NCBI GenBank assembly: GCA_016748015.1
Contig: JAAOMT010000003.1
Coordinates: 729,187-793,186 of the forward strand
Source: Geosiphon pyriformis
Taxonomy: Eukaryota > Glomeromycota > Glomeromycetes > Archaeosporales > Geosiphonaceae
Reading direction: 5' to 3'
Length of the DNA: 64,000 nt
In this document: positions 35,125 to 46,551 of the stretch, piece after piece
Numbering within the stretch: the stretch's first letter is position 1
Layout of the letters: every line of letters starts with the position of its first letter
The notes under the pieces: model-generated
Seen by the model: the letters and a program-made list of their open reading frames with translations, nothing else
Database searches by the model: none
Told to the model about the DNA's origin: nothing
Translations under genes and position numbers: made by a program

Positions 35125-36525
35125 AAGCTTTCTGTTGCATTTCTCAATGGTAAAGATTTTCCTTTCACTCATTTCTCAATTTCAGATGGGGTTGGTTCTT
35201 TGAACATTCTTGAATCTAGTGATTTTGTTTCTGTTTGTGATCATTTCTTACAAGTTGGTGCCGACAGTTTGTCAGTATATACAGATTGGTCCCTTAGTAA
35301 TCTGAGAACAGTTGGTTGTAGAACTGGTGCTGCTGTATTTTTTGAGGACATTGATTTGGGTTTGAGCATTGGTGTGTCGAGTTTGATGTTATCTACTTTG
35401 GTGGAATTACAGACTATTGCATTGGCTTTGAAGTGTGTCCCCTTACTAAGCTCTGTTAAATTGTTTTCAGATAGTCAATCTGCTCTGGATGCCTGTAAGT
35501 CTGAATTAAGTCTGGCATGTCTTGACTTTTATAATCAGTATTGGGTCGAATGTCGTCATATTGTCAATGTTATTTACAGTAAAAATTTAAAAGTCAGCTG
35601 ACATAAAGTTAAAGACCACTCTGGCATTTCAGGAAATAAGTGCACTAATGTAATTGCTGGTAATGCTTCTCTCTCTGATTGGTATCTCTCTTATTACTTA
35701 AGTAAATGCTTCATAGTGGCTGATAGTAGTATGGTTTCTGGCAATTCCAGATATTTTGTACGTGATATTTATTGTTTGGTTTGTCATGTGTGCTAGAAGA
35801 TTGGTTCTGGTTCAGAGTTTTTGGCAGGTGGTTTGCTTTCTGAGATTGACTGGTTCTATTCATTTTTGGTTTGGCATCTCGACTTGCACATGGCCACTGA
35901 TTTTACCAGCAGACCTTCAGCTAATGTCCACTCTTATTTCATAAAGGCTTTGCATCACCAGCTGCCAGTTGCTGTTTAGAAGCACCTTTATAATAGACTA
36001 TATCCAAGTGTGTTGTGTTTATATTGTGGCGATGTGAAGGCATCAGATTATGAGTTCTCTTACAAGATTGATGACTCTGTTTGACATCAGTTGTTGGAAT
36101 CCTATATGGACTTCTGGAAGGCAATTTTTGGTTTTTCTTATTCTTTTTTAGGCATACTACAAATATTGTCTTCATGTGTTTCTGACTCCTCTTTGGCCAT
36201 GGCTTTTCATAAAGGTTTTGTTTTTAATGATTGGTTTTATAAGATGGTCACCATTTTTCATGATTCCAAGATTGCTGGTTTGAAGATTGTTAAATTTATG
36301 TACTTTCTTAGTCTTGATTTTAGAAGTAATGTCTGGTTAGTTCATGTTAAACATTGTGCTTATATAGAAAAAAATGGGTTGATTTTCCTTGATAGTTTGG
36401 TTTTTATCTTAGTTTCTGGTTTGGCCTCTGGGTTGTCAGCTGGGGTGATCAAATTGCTTGGCATTGCTAATGCTTTTAGTGTTTGTTTTGGTTTTTGCAA
36501 ATCTTGTTTGTTTTTTCAGGTGTAA
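35125..36525 (+). pseudogene. LINE D ORF2 C-terminal part
   Basis: RNase H is open from 35200 to 35601: YTDWS (first Asp kept), VELQTIALAL and FSDSQSALDA. A TGA follows at the point where others read N-W-V-K. The His of the last motif reads KDHSG. Four or more further stops follow (for example near 35795, 35980 and 36080). The last 144 codons (36091-36525) are open and match the LINE E C-terminus. The zinc finger C-L-Y-C is followed by a Tyr where His is expected. Confidence 0.8.
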
Positions 36526-36565
36526 ATAACTCAGTTTCAGTTCACATAGCTGCATAGTGTTGTTC

Positions 36566-36588
36566 TGATCAGCCTGAATGACTGGTCA
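36566..36588 (+). promoter_or_regulatory. Conserved LINE 3' UTR hairpin, LINE D
   Basis: TGATCAGCC and GACTGGTCA around the loop TGAAT: 8 of 9 pairs. It is compensated against LINE E at the fourth to sixth pairs. Confidence 0.6.
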
Positions 36589-36692
36589 TGTGTAGAAAGT
36601 GCATGATTCACACCTAGTTTAGATCATTTCTTTGATGTATAGCACTAGGTAGTGTTTGGACCTCATTCGTAAAGCAATAAAAAAAAAATTTA

Positions 36693-37690
36693 TTAATATT
36701 ATAAAAAGAATTAATTTAAAAAATTTGATTAAATTATTAAGTGTTTTCTAAATAACAAAACTATAAATTTATCTAAAATATTTAATAAATTATAAAAATA
36801 TTGTAATATTTTTATGTAGAATATATTTTTTATATTAATTAATAAGTATTTAATTGTAAAAATAATTTTAAATACATAGAAGAAATATGAATTTCAATAA
36901 TTTTGGAGTTTTATAAATAAAAAAATGTTCTAATAAATATCTAATTTATTGTTTTTTTCAAAACTTCAAAAAAAATTTTGTTAAAAATACTGACAAATTA
37001 TATTTTTAATATGTATAACAAGTTTAATATTTTAAAAGAAAACTATTTTTTGGTTTTAAAAGATATTTTAATTTATTTTTCTGTTTTTAATATAAACTTA
37101 CTAATTGAAAATACTTTAAAAAAGCACAAAAAAATTTGGCTGGTGCTTTAAAACATATATAAAGCTTATAATTTAGTAAGTTGATTGTATTTGTTTAATA
37201 GTTTAACATAAATTAAAATATATATAAAATTTATTAGGTTTTTTAAACATATTTATAATAATTATATCAATAAAATTATAACAAATTTTGGCTTTTTTAA
37301 TGAATACAAAGTTTATAATAGTTTAAATTAAAATAAAGTTTTTTCTTTTTTTATAAGTCACTTTTTTGTAAAGTCAAAACTTATAAATTTTTTTTAATTA
37401 TAAAATTAACTTTAAGTTTATAACTAAAACTGACAAAATAAAATCTATTATAAATTTAACATTATTTTTAATGGCTTATATATTTATTGATGATATAATT
37501 TGAATTAAGCATAATTATTTAACAATATAAAACATTTTGAATATAAAGTAATAAGTTTTTTAAAATTAATAATATGAGAATAAATTCAAATAAAATTATA
37601 ACTATACTAATTTATATAAGAATTATAATATTTAGTTTAATTGTAAATGACTTTTTTATTTTAATTGTCAATTTAAATATGTTATATAGA
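36693..37690. other. AT-rich spacer
   Basis: About 1 kb of A/T-rich sequence without recognisable coding or RNA features. Confidence 0.6.
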
Positions 37691-37853
37691 TAAAAAAAAA
37701 AAACTTCTTTCTCTCTTACTTCCAAATAATCCTGAAATAGTGCACTTTCTAAAGAAGTTTTTTTGTTTTTTATCTGTTCTTATCTTTTAATTTTGCTGTT
37801 TCCCTTTTTCCTTTTTCTTTTTAGTTTTTTTTGTTATTTTTTTCAATACCTCT

Positions 37854-39824
37854 TTGTTTGTTGCTATAGAACCAGCAAGCTCTTCTGCTGGTGGTTCTGG
37901 GTTTAGTTTGACTGGGTTGGAGATCCAGTCTGGCGTTAAAAGCAAGAAGTGTGTTGAAAGTGCCCACTCTTGTGGTGCGTCGTACAAGAAGCCAAGAAAA
38001 CCTGAAGCTGCTGGGAGAATGATGGATTCATCGGCTGGTCCTTTCTTTATAGGCATTTTGGGTGCTGACGGGGTGGAATGCAAGAAGTCCTGGAGCAGTG
38101 ACATAGAAAGCGACAGTAATAGTGTCAGCAAGATCTCAGATATGGAAAACTTAAAAAACACAGTTGCAGAGGAAACAAGTTACATGGATTCGAATGCCTC
38201 AGACACTGATGATATGGCAAACAATACCACTCTAAGGATGACAAGGACTGTGATTTATGTATTGGGCCAACTGCCAAAACCTCCTGCTTTTGACAAAATA
38301 AGTAATGATAAGGATGTCTTGGCACTTCCATCCCCGAAATTCTCTGGTTCCAAGTGCTTGCCAGCAGTTGAGTCAGGTGTCATAGAAAAAAGGAATTTTG
38401 AATCAGTTAAATCATTCATCTTGGATATTGAGATTTCAGCAGTATCTAGAAAGACAAATGTTGACAAATTAATGGCTGTGAAAAAAATCTTTTATTGAAT
38501 TGATGGATTTGGGGGAGCTTCGACTCCCTCAAAATATCCAGGAATAATAAGATCATCATTTATATCTGAGAAAAGTTTGATTAAGGCAAGGGAAATGGCA
38601 ATCAGTGAAAATATTTTGGTAAATAATGATCTAAGAAAAGTAAATAGCCGTTCAGATTGGGAAGTGATTGTCAAGGAAATCCTAGTGGATCTTCCCAAAT
38701 CGGCGATTGAGACAGTGTTCTCCAAGTTTGACAAGATTATTTCAATCAAAGTGCAGCTTATTGGTCTTTGGCAAAAGGCCCTAGTGAAATATGAATTATC
38801 TGAAATAGCTGATTTGGTCGCAGCTAGATGGTCTGTGCTCATGGGAAAGGATTCTGTTCGCATGGCAAAGGCCAGTATTGATAAACAAATGTGAGTATCT
38901 AGGAATCAGCATTAGGCGTTGCTTTACACTATTCCAGTTAGCACCACCACCCATGATTTGTCTGAATTGGTGGAGGCTTATGGCGGAAAAACTTGTTTTA
39001 TTGGCTGCAATCCAACTTCTTATGTTTGTGACTGGTGTGCTGTGATTTGTTTTGAAAGTGAGACATCCAAGCTGACTGCTGTTTGTTCGGTTCTGGTCTT
39101 CAAGGGTGTAGGTTTGTGTTGGGCTGGTTTCTCTTTGATCTGTTGTGCAGTGTGTAAACAATTCAGTCATGTTTCTGATGTTTGTTCTATGGATGGGAAT
39201 TCTGGTGCTTGCAGTAAGTGAGTGGTAACTTCTTAGGATCGGGTTTGTCTGGCTAACATATATAAAAGAAAGCAGGCTCCTATCGCTCACCCAGTTTCCT
39301 TTGGTGGCAAGACATGGGCCCAAGTTGCTAGTGGCCTTCTCTTTCATGTGGTTTCTTTGGATTCTTCTGGTGTTGGTGCAAATTTTGGTGCGGAATCTGC
39401 CTTGGTGAAATTCTTTTCTTCTGATATCTTTGGTTTGTGCGATTGGGTGGCGTCTTTGGAACGCTCTTTGGAGCTTTTAACAGACTGAGTTTCTGCCATT
39501 GCGAAAAAACTGAGCTGTGTTGAAGTGGTATCTTCGGTGTCTTTTTCTCTCGCCTTTCATTCTATTGCATCTGCTTCTCAGGCTTCATGCGTAGATTTGG
39601 ATATGGCACTGGATGTTTCATTGGCAACATCCCCTTCTCTTTGCCCAACCATTGATGATGCTAATCCTGATTTTGGTTCCAGTAGTTCGAAGGTTCTAAC
39701 TGCCAAGGTTGGTGGTTTGGAGTCAAAGTTGATGGCTTTGGATGCATCAGTCGGCTCGGTTTTGGCAAAATTAGATATGTTGTGTTCTGGTTTGGGTTCT
39801 TTGGTTCTCTCGTCTTCTCAATGA
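37854..39824 (+). pseudogene. ORF1 of LINE E (RRM-like, CCHC knuckle)
   Basis: 657 codons in one frame with about seven stops and no frameshift. Order: an N-terminal Ser-rich acidic region (to about 38280); an RRM-like domain (about 38690-38890, with ISIKVQLIGL and KDSVRMA as strand candidates); a second RRM-like unit (38919-39120, GGKTCFIG); a CCHC knuckle C-X2-C-X4-H-X4-C at 39144-39185; and a C-terminal helical region with a heptad-like VLTAKVGGLESKL segment (about 39690-39740). The real start is unclear: no in-frame ATG precedes 38022. It is probably the RNA-binding particle protein. Its TGA overlaps the ORF2 ATG. Confidence 0.75.
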
Positions 39825-42800
39825 CCAGTTTGATTTGGAAGGTTGCTACATGTAATATTTGGGGCATGAACATTTCTGCAAAACAGGAAGATATAGTTCA
39901 TTGGCACAAGGACAAGGGCAATTTGGTTTCTATTTTTACTGAAACGAAATTGAAGGATAAGGTTCGTCTCTGGATCATCAACAAGTTTGATGGTGTTTGG
40001 GTGTTTACCTCTGGTTTGGATTCTGGATATCTGGGTGCTGGTATGATGGTTGTCATGGACTCTTTTTTGGCAAGGCATGTATGCAAGATTTCTGAAGTGT
40101 CTGGCCGGCTTCTGTCTGTTCGATTACTTTTCAAGAATAAGCTCTTAGTGTCAATTCTGGGGCTCTATGCTGGTGCTTCTTTAGTGGTACGGCTTTCTCA
40201 GGCTGATGAGATTAACTCTTTTATTGCGAGAGTTGTTAATGAATCTTTTTTTGTCGTTCTCAGGGGTGATTTTAATGAAGACAGTTCTCATAAAAGTGCA
40301 AGTTTCAAAAGATGCTTTGATTTGGGTCTGGTCAATTCTTTAGCCGGCAGCCCAGCTGTGAAAATGCCCACTTGGGAAAATTCTAGAGGTGTTAAAAAAA
40401 CAATTGATTATGTGTTTGTCTCTTCAAGTCTTGTCAATGCAATAGTGCATTGTGAAGTTTTGAATGTCAGTGGGCATTTTGACACAGACCATCAAGCTGT
40501 TTCAGTGGATTTGGGTTTGGGTGGGCTCTTGGATATGCGTTTGAATTCTCTTTACATGCAAGCAAATAGAGATCGTTGGAAGTTTGATGTCAAAAGTGCC
40601 AATAAAGCTAAGTGGTTGGAGTTCAAGATTGCTTCAGCTGCTAATGTTTCTATGTTCTCGGATGCTTTTGGTGTGGCAGTGAGATTTTCAGATATGGATG
40701 TTATGTGAGATATTGTTTGCAAGATTATGGTTTTTTTGGCAGATAGTACATTTAAGAAAAAGTGGTTCAAAGGTTTTGATGGCGTGTTTACCAAGACTTC
40801 TTCTAGGTTTCACAAGCTGAAACTGCTGGTTTCTAAGTTGGTCAAGGCTTTGCGTTTGGCTTCTAGTGATAGTTTTGCTTCTTTGTTGGAGGTATAGCAT
40901 GGACTCGACTTCCCTGGTGCATCAGTGGTTAAGTCTCTGTTTCTTTTGGGTTCTAATTTTGATCTTATTTGTTTTGTGCTGGCCAAAGCAAGGAAATCGT
41001 ACTGTTCTTTCAAATTATTGGAATCCAAGTGCACTGAAAAATTCTCAATCAAGCAGGCTATTGATAAGAAGATGGAGAGTTTTGAGCTAAACAAGGGTCA
41101 TACCATTAGAAATGTTTTGGAGCATTCTTTTCGCAAGGTGGTTCTAGATCATCTGGTTGTAGAAGATGAGTTGATTTTGGAGCCTAATTTGGTTAAGTCT
41201 AAGGTGGACAAAATTATGGAGAAATGGACCAGAAAATATGAGGTGGTGTCTAACTTATCTGAGGATTGGACTCACCAATATTGGCCTCTGGATTACGTGT
41301 TCGATGGTGCTTTCTCTGATGTCATGTGTTCAATTGGTTTTGATGAGTTGTCAGCTGTTGTTAAGGATCTTTCTGATGGAAAAGCGGCTGGTCTTTCTGG
41401 TATCTCCAACGAATTATGGAAACATTGTGACAAATTTGTTTTGGATATGCTTTTAGTATTCTTGAATTTTTGTTTGGTTGGCGAGTTAGTTCCTGGGCCT
41501 TGGAAGAAAGCTTGGGTTTCGATGATTCCTAAACCATATAAATGGGAAGGAGTTCTCACGAACACCCATCCTATAGCTTTAATTGAGATGGCCCACAAGA
41601 TTCTTTCCAAGATCCTTTCAGATAGAATCTCTTTGGCTTGTAGCACTTTTAATGTTCTTCGTGGGGACAATTTTTTGGTTTTGAAAAGCACAATGACGCA
41701 ATCTCCCATTTTTGCTATCAGTTCTGTGGTTAAGGATGCCTTGGAAAAGAACCGTGAACTTTGGCTGGTTTTACAGGACATGCGCAAAGCTTATAACTTG
41801 GTTGGTTGAGAACATCTCAGGAGGAGTCTGGTCAGGATCAAAATGTGTGACAGGTTTATTAGATTTTTTGGCAGTATTCACAATGGTCGCGTCAACAGGG
41901 TGATGACTGATTTTGACTTGACTGATGAGTATTGTGTCCACGATGGGCTGGATCAGGGAGAAGTTTTTTCGCCTCTTCTCTGACGTATTTTTTATGATTC
42001 ACTTTTGTGCGAAGTCAAGAGACAAGAGAGTGTATGTGGCTACAGATTGAATTCTCATTTTATTTCCAAAACAGGCCAAGTAGATCCTTGAGCTGAATTG
42101 ACTTTGTTTCTTGCTGCTGGTGCTTTCGTCGATGATACTGTTTGAGTTGGTAGCAGCCAGGCTGCTACACAACACATTTTTGATGTTGCTAGTGAATTTT
42201 TCAGGTTCAATAACATTTCTGTGAATAACAACAAGACGGTGGCCATCCCTATCAACTGTTAGGTGACAAATCCTTGTTTAATTATCAGTAGCATGCCTAT
42301 TTCTATTGCCAAGAAAGGAGAATCTCATCATTATTTGGGTGTTTTTTTGTTTTCTGAGGGTCTTTCAAAGCCTAACTTGGTTAAAGCTTAGGCTGATGTA
42401 CGGTTTTTTGTGAATCTTGTTTTAAGAAAGACGATTTCAAACAAACAGTATGCATATTTGGTGTCTGCAGTTCTTTTCCCTATTATCAGCTATAGAACTC
42501 AGTTCAGTTTCATTTCTATTGGTGTTTGTAGTAAATGGGATGCTTTGGTATGCAAGATTTTAAAGTCCAAGTCTGGATTGCCACGTGATTTCCCCAGTGA
42601 TGCACTTTATCACCCCTCTTTATACAATTTAAAAACTTTCAAACAGATCCAGGCTAAGAGTAAATCGGCCTCTGTTATTGCTTTTGCAAATTCTACTGGT
42701 GTCTTGGGTCACTTGTTTTCACATAGGTCTCATGATCTCCAGGTTCTCAGCTGGTGTTCTTGTCATTCCTTGCTGTTTTTGGCTCGTGTTGGTATAAGTC

Positions 42801-44509
42801 CCTCGAATAATTTTTTGGCAGGTGTGGTCTGCATCTTTTCTGGATGTGATTTGTCTTTGGGAGGCCCTCTGGCTTGTGCTTTTTGTCGTCAGTGCAGTAC
42901 TTCTATGTCTTTGGTTCTTAGTGAATCCTGTTTTTTCAAGTGTATTTCTTCGCTCAGGCGTTATGGAATTGCTTTCGTAGAACAGCTTTATGACCGTAAT
43001 GGTAATGTTTTCAGTTGGAGGACCTTCAAGTGTTGGAAGAGGCTAGACCCTTGCGGCTTAGTCCCTTTCTGGTTTGATCTTTCCATTCACTTTCTTGGTG
43101 GTGTTGTGCCTCTCTTCTCAAGTTTTTCTTTGGTGGATGGTCATGCTGTGTCTGATATTTGTCTTTCTTATGATTTTGGTGTGGTTCATGACACTTTGCC
43201 GACTGTTGATGCTGTTTGTCTTTCTGTGTATACGGATGGTTCTCTTTCTGGTTTGGGCACTGTTGACGTGAAAGCAAGTGCTGCCGTTTTTTTTGAGGAC
43301 ATTAACTTGGATTTGGGTGTTGGAGTGTCTGGTTTGGTTTTTTCTACTCTAACAGAGCTGCAAGCCATAGCTTTGGCCCTTGAATGTGTTTCTTTTTCTT
43401 ATTCAATTGACTTGTTCTCAAATAGCCAAGCTGCTTTAGATGCATGTAGGTCGGAGTTTTTGCTGGTTTGTCCAGATTTTAGGAACTGCTGTTGGATCGA
43501 GTGTTGTCACATTGCTACCGTCATTTGTCAAAAAAATTTGGATGCGAATTGGGTTAAGATGAAAGGTCATTCAGGTGTCTTGGGCAATGAGCATGCTGAT
43601 GCGCTTGTCAAAGATGCTGCTTTCTCTACTTGGCACCTACCTTATTTAGTCAGTAAACGTTTTCTATGTGCTAGTAGTACAGCAGTTTTTGGTAATTTTA
43701 GACATTTTGTTCATGATGTTTTCCAGTCAGTTCATCAAGCTCGTTGGGAGGTTGGAGTGGGTTTTCATGTTGTGGATAATAGTTTGCATGCTGATATCAA
43801 TTGGTCTAAGTCTTCTATGGTGTGGCACACTGATTCTCATTTGGCATCCAGTTTTATCAGCATGTGCATGGCAGGCAGTCATACTTACTTTATGAAGGCT
43901 CTTCATCATCAGCTTTCTGTTGCTATGCACAAGTGTTTATATAATAGGAGATACCCCAGTGTGGTCTGTTTGTTCTGTGGTAACATTGAGACCTCGGATC
44001 ATGTCTTTTCGTGTCTTTAGGATGCTGTTGGCCGTGCTCATTTGTTGGGTGCTCATGCTTCAGCTTGGGAGGCTCTTTCTGGTCTATCTCGCTCTTTTTC
44101 ATGTGTCTTATAGGCTTTGGCTTCTTGTGTTTCTGAAGTTGGAGTTGGTGTTGCTCTGTGTAAGGGCTTTGTTTTTGATGATTGGTTTCATGAGTCTGTC
44201 TCAGTTTTTAAAGATTCTAAGAAGGGTATTAAAAAGATTGTGGCCTTTGTGTGTAAGTTCTGTCTAGCATTTCGGGATGATATTTGGTTGGTCTGCACCA
44301 GACACCGGGCATTTATGGAAAAGCATGGTTTGATTCTGCATGACGGCTCCACTCCTGCTTCAGTTTCTGGTTTGCCTATGGTGTTTTCAGCTAGTGTGAT
44401 TAGATTGCTGGGGGTGGCTGAGGCTTTTGGAGTTGGTTTCGGGTTTCATAAGTTTTATCCATTTTTTTCAGGTATTGGAGATTTGGTTTCTGTACATATA
44501 GGTGTATAG
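39821..44509 (+). pseudogene. ORF2 of LINE E (endonuclease-RT-RNase H)
   Basis: 1562 codons in one frame, interrupted by about ten point stops (for example 40706-40708, 40895-40897, 41807-41809, 44018-44020, 44111-44113). APE endonuclease at 39835-40530: CNIWGMN, TETKLK, GDFNED, IDYVFV, TDHQAV. RT at about 41300-42400: GKAAGLSGI, LQDMRKAY (motif A), and FVDD at 42125-42136. RNase H at 43229-43640: YTDGS, TELQAIALAL and KGHSGVLGN. Its third catalytic Asp is Asn (43421-43423, FSNSQAA). A zinc finger C-X2-C-X7-H-X4-C is at 43967-44014. It starts at the ATG of an ATGA overlap with ORF1. The enzyme would nick DNA and copy the element RNA in place. Confidence 0.85.
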
Positions 44510-44517
44510 TATAGTCC

Positions 44518-44540
44518 TGACTGGCCTGAGTGGCTGGTCA
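44518..44540 (+). promoter_or_regulatory. Conserved LINE 3' UTR hairpin, LINE E
   Basis: TGACTGGCC and GGCTGGTCA flank TGAGT, nine pairs with two G-U, starting 9 bases after the ORF2 stop. Matching structures exist at the same place in all other LINE copies of the window. Confidence 0.7.
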
Positions 44541-44722
44541 CATGTAGAAAGTGCATGATTTGCACCTAGTTTAGATTATTTGTATGATGTATAGCGTTAG
44601 GTTACGTTTGGATCTCACTCGTTAAATAAATAAAATAAAAAAAAAATTTTTGCTTGGTTTTCACAATTTCTCAACTCATCAATCTTTTTGTTGTCTCCTT
44701 GGTGTTTGACGTTGTCAACACT

Positions 44723-46551
44723 ATGTTCACAAAGAAATCGGCCAGAGATGCCACTACAAGCTCTGTGAGTAGAAGTCTGAGACAAAAACCTAAAGTTTTG
44801 CTTAGCAAAGTCAAACACTCAAATAACAAAACTGATTTATCTTACAAACTACTTGCAAGTATTCCCAGTTAATATGAGAATATGGATACATCTTCTGATA
44901 AAAAGTTGGAGTATGAAATGGGCAAAAATGTAGACTATAATGCTGACAGCAAAAGTGATAGATAGTTAGACTCTTGTACCAACACCCCAAAGGTGAAATG
45001 CTTCAACTCTAATATAGTGGTGGCTCCATTTCTGAGTCTCTGTGATTTTTGCTCTGCCATTGACAATATTAACATGGGCTTATCTCCCTCTGTTTTTCTA
45101 GAATCTCTTTATCATTCTGTTGTTTCTGTCAAAGAAAAGCTCTGTTTTGAACTTACCAAATTCTTTGCATTCGACATTGGTCTGTCAGCTATTCCTGGAA
45201 ATTCTCTACATAACAAACTCAAGAGTGTTAGGGCACTATTCTACAAAATTGATGATTTTGGGAGTGTGTCGACTCCTTCAAAATTTCCAGGCATTGTTCG
45301 GGCATCTTTCATATCTGATTCCAGTCTCACTTTGGCTAAACAATTGGCTGTGTCTGAAAATTTTGTCATTAATACTAATCTCAAGAGATTTGGCATATGT
45401 TCAGATTAGGAAATTGTTATTAAAGAGATTCTGGTAGATTTGCCCAAATTGGCAATCGAATCAGCTTTGGTCAAGTATGGGAAAATTTTTTCAATCAAAA
45501 TGCAGCTTATTGGCCTCTGGCAGAAAGCACTAGTGGAGTTTAAGAGTTCTCAGGTTGCTGACCTGGTTGTGTCCAAATGGTCAATCTTGTTAGGTAAGGA
45601 TTCAGTGCATATTGCCAAAGCCAATTCCAACAAACAAATGTAAGATTTAAGGAACAGCTATCATGCTCTTCTATATACTCTGCCAATAAGCACAACTGTC
45701 CACAATCTCTCAAACTTGGTCCAATTGTATGGTGGGAAAACTTGCTACATTTCTAAAAATTTGGAGTCTTACACATAAGCCCATTGTGCTGTCATATGTT
45801 TTGATTCTAATGATGCCAAAGAGGCTGCCATTTACTCTATGCTGGTGTTTAGGGGTATCAATCTTGTTTGGACTGGTTTGTTTTCTTCTAAGTATACTGC
45901 ATATGGTAATTTTGGTCACGTTTGTCTGGCTGTAAAAGTGGTGAAAAAAACAGTGGGCAGGGTTTCATGAGGAAGAGATTTCTTTGTTTTGATTCGGATA
46001 AAAGGTGCCTTGTACTCATCTATGCCAAAAAACAGACACCTGTATCTCATCTAATTTTCTTCAGTGATACAACTTGGACTTTTGTGGTAAGCAGCTTCCC
46101 TAAAAATTTGTATTCTACACTGCTCACTGGGAACAATTTAGGCATAAGTTCAGTTGCCAGTTTGATGCCTGTGGTTATGTTTTTGGCTTCATGTGTTAGT
46201 GTTCTTGAGCATTCACTTGAGAATGTGTCTAATTAAATAGCTGACATTTTGCATAAACTGGACAGATTGCTGGCTGTTTCGTTAGCAAATTCTACTGTTC
46301 CACCCACCTCTAAACATAACTCTGTGCTGGACATAGCTGTTGACACTCCATTGTTCATTTTTCCCATGCCTGGTGTGGTCACTGCTGTCTCTCAAAACAT
46401 TTTTCCAAATGGTACTTGTGTTTTAACTGCAAAAATAGGTGGCCTAGAAGCTAATCTAACAGTCTTGAAAAATTCAGTTAAGACAATATTGTGAAAATTG
46501 AACTCTTTTTGTTCTGGCAGTGGTATGATAACTCCTTTTTTTCCCCAATAA
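44723..46551 (+). pseudogene. ORF1 of LINE F
   Basis: Begins at ATG 44723 (MFTKKSARD). It has the same domain order as E: an acidic spacer, an RRM-like unit at 45440-45640 with SIKMQLIGL, a second unit with YGGKTC at 45730, and a knuckle near 45897-45935. In the knuckle two Cys read Tyr and a one-base loss shifts the frame. The C-terminal segment GGLEANL is open to 46492. Several stops are present. The natural stop is TAA 46549-46551, overlapping the ORF2 start position. Confidence 0.7.

Larger units (their letters stand above)
35125..36692 (+). mobile_element. 5'-truncated LINE D
   Basis: Last 1.57 kb of a LINE on the plus strand: RNase H, C-terminal zinc-finger region, 3' UTR and A-tail (about 36680-36692). 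Its 5' edge falls within a few tens of bases of the equivalent point in LINE C, just upstream of RNase H. Confidence 0.85.
37691..44650 (+). mobile_element. Near full-length two-ORF LINE E
   Basis: Non-LTR retrotransposon of about 6.95 kb: short 5' leader, ORF1 (37854-39824), ORF2 (39821-44509), a 3' UTR with hairpin, and a TAAA-rich then poly-A tail (44617-44650). APE-type endonuclease, RT, RNase H and a C-terminal CCHC finger place it near the Tad1/I/Jockey side of LINEs. Both ORFs keep a single frame along their whole length. The damage is confined to point stops, mainly TGA and TAG. Confidence 0.9.

Noticed and set aside
38125-38467. Minus-strand ORFs opposite LINE E
   Set aside because: They mirror the coding frames on the other strand, lack recognisable domains and are not kept in LINE F.
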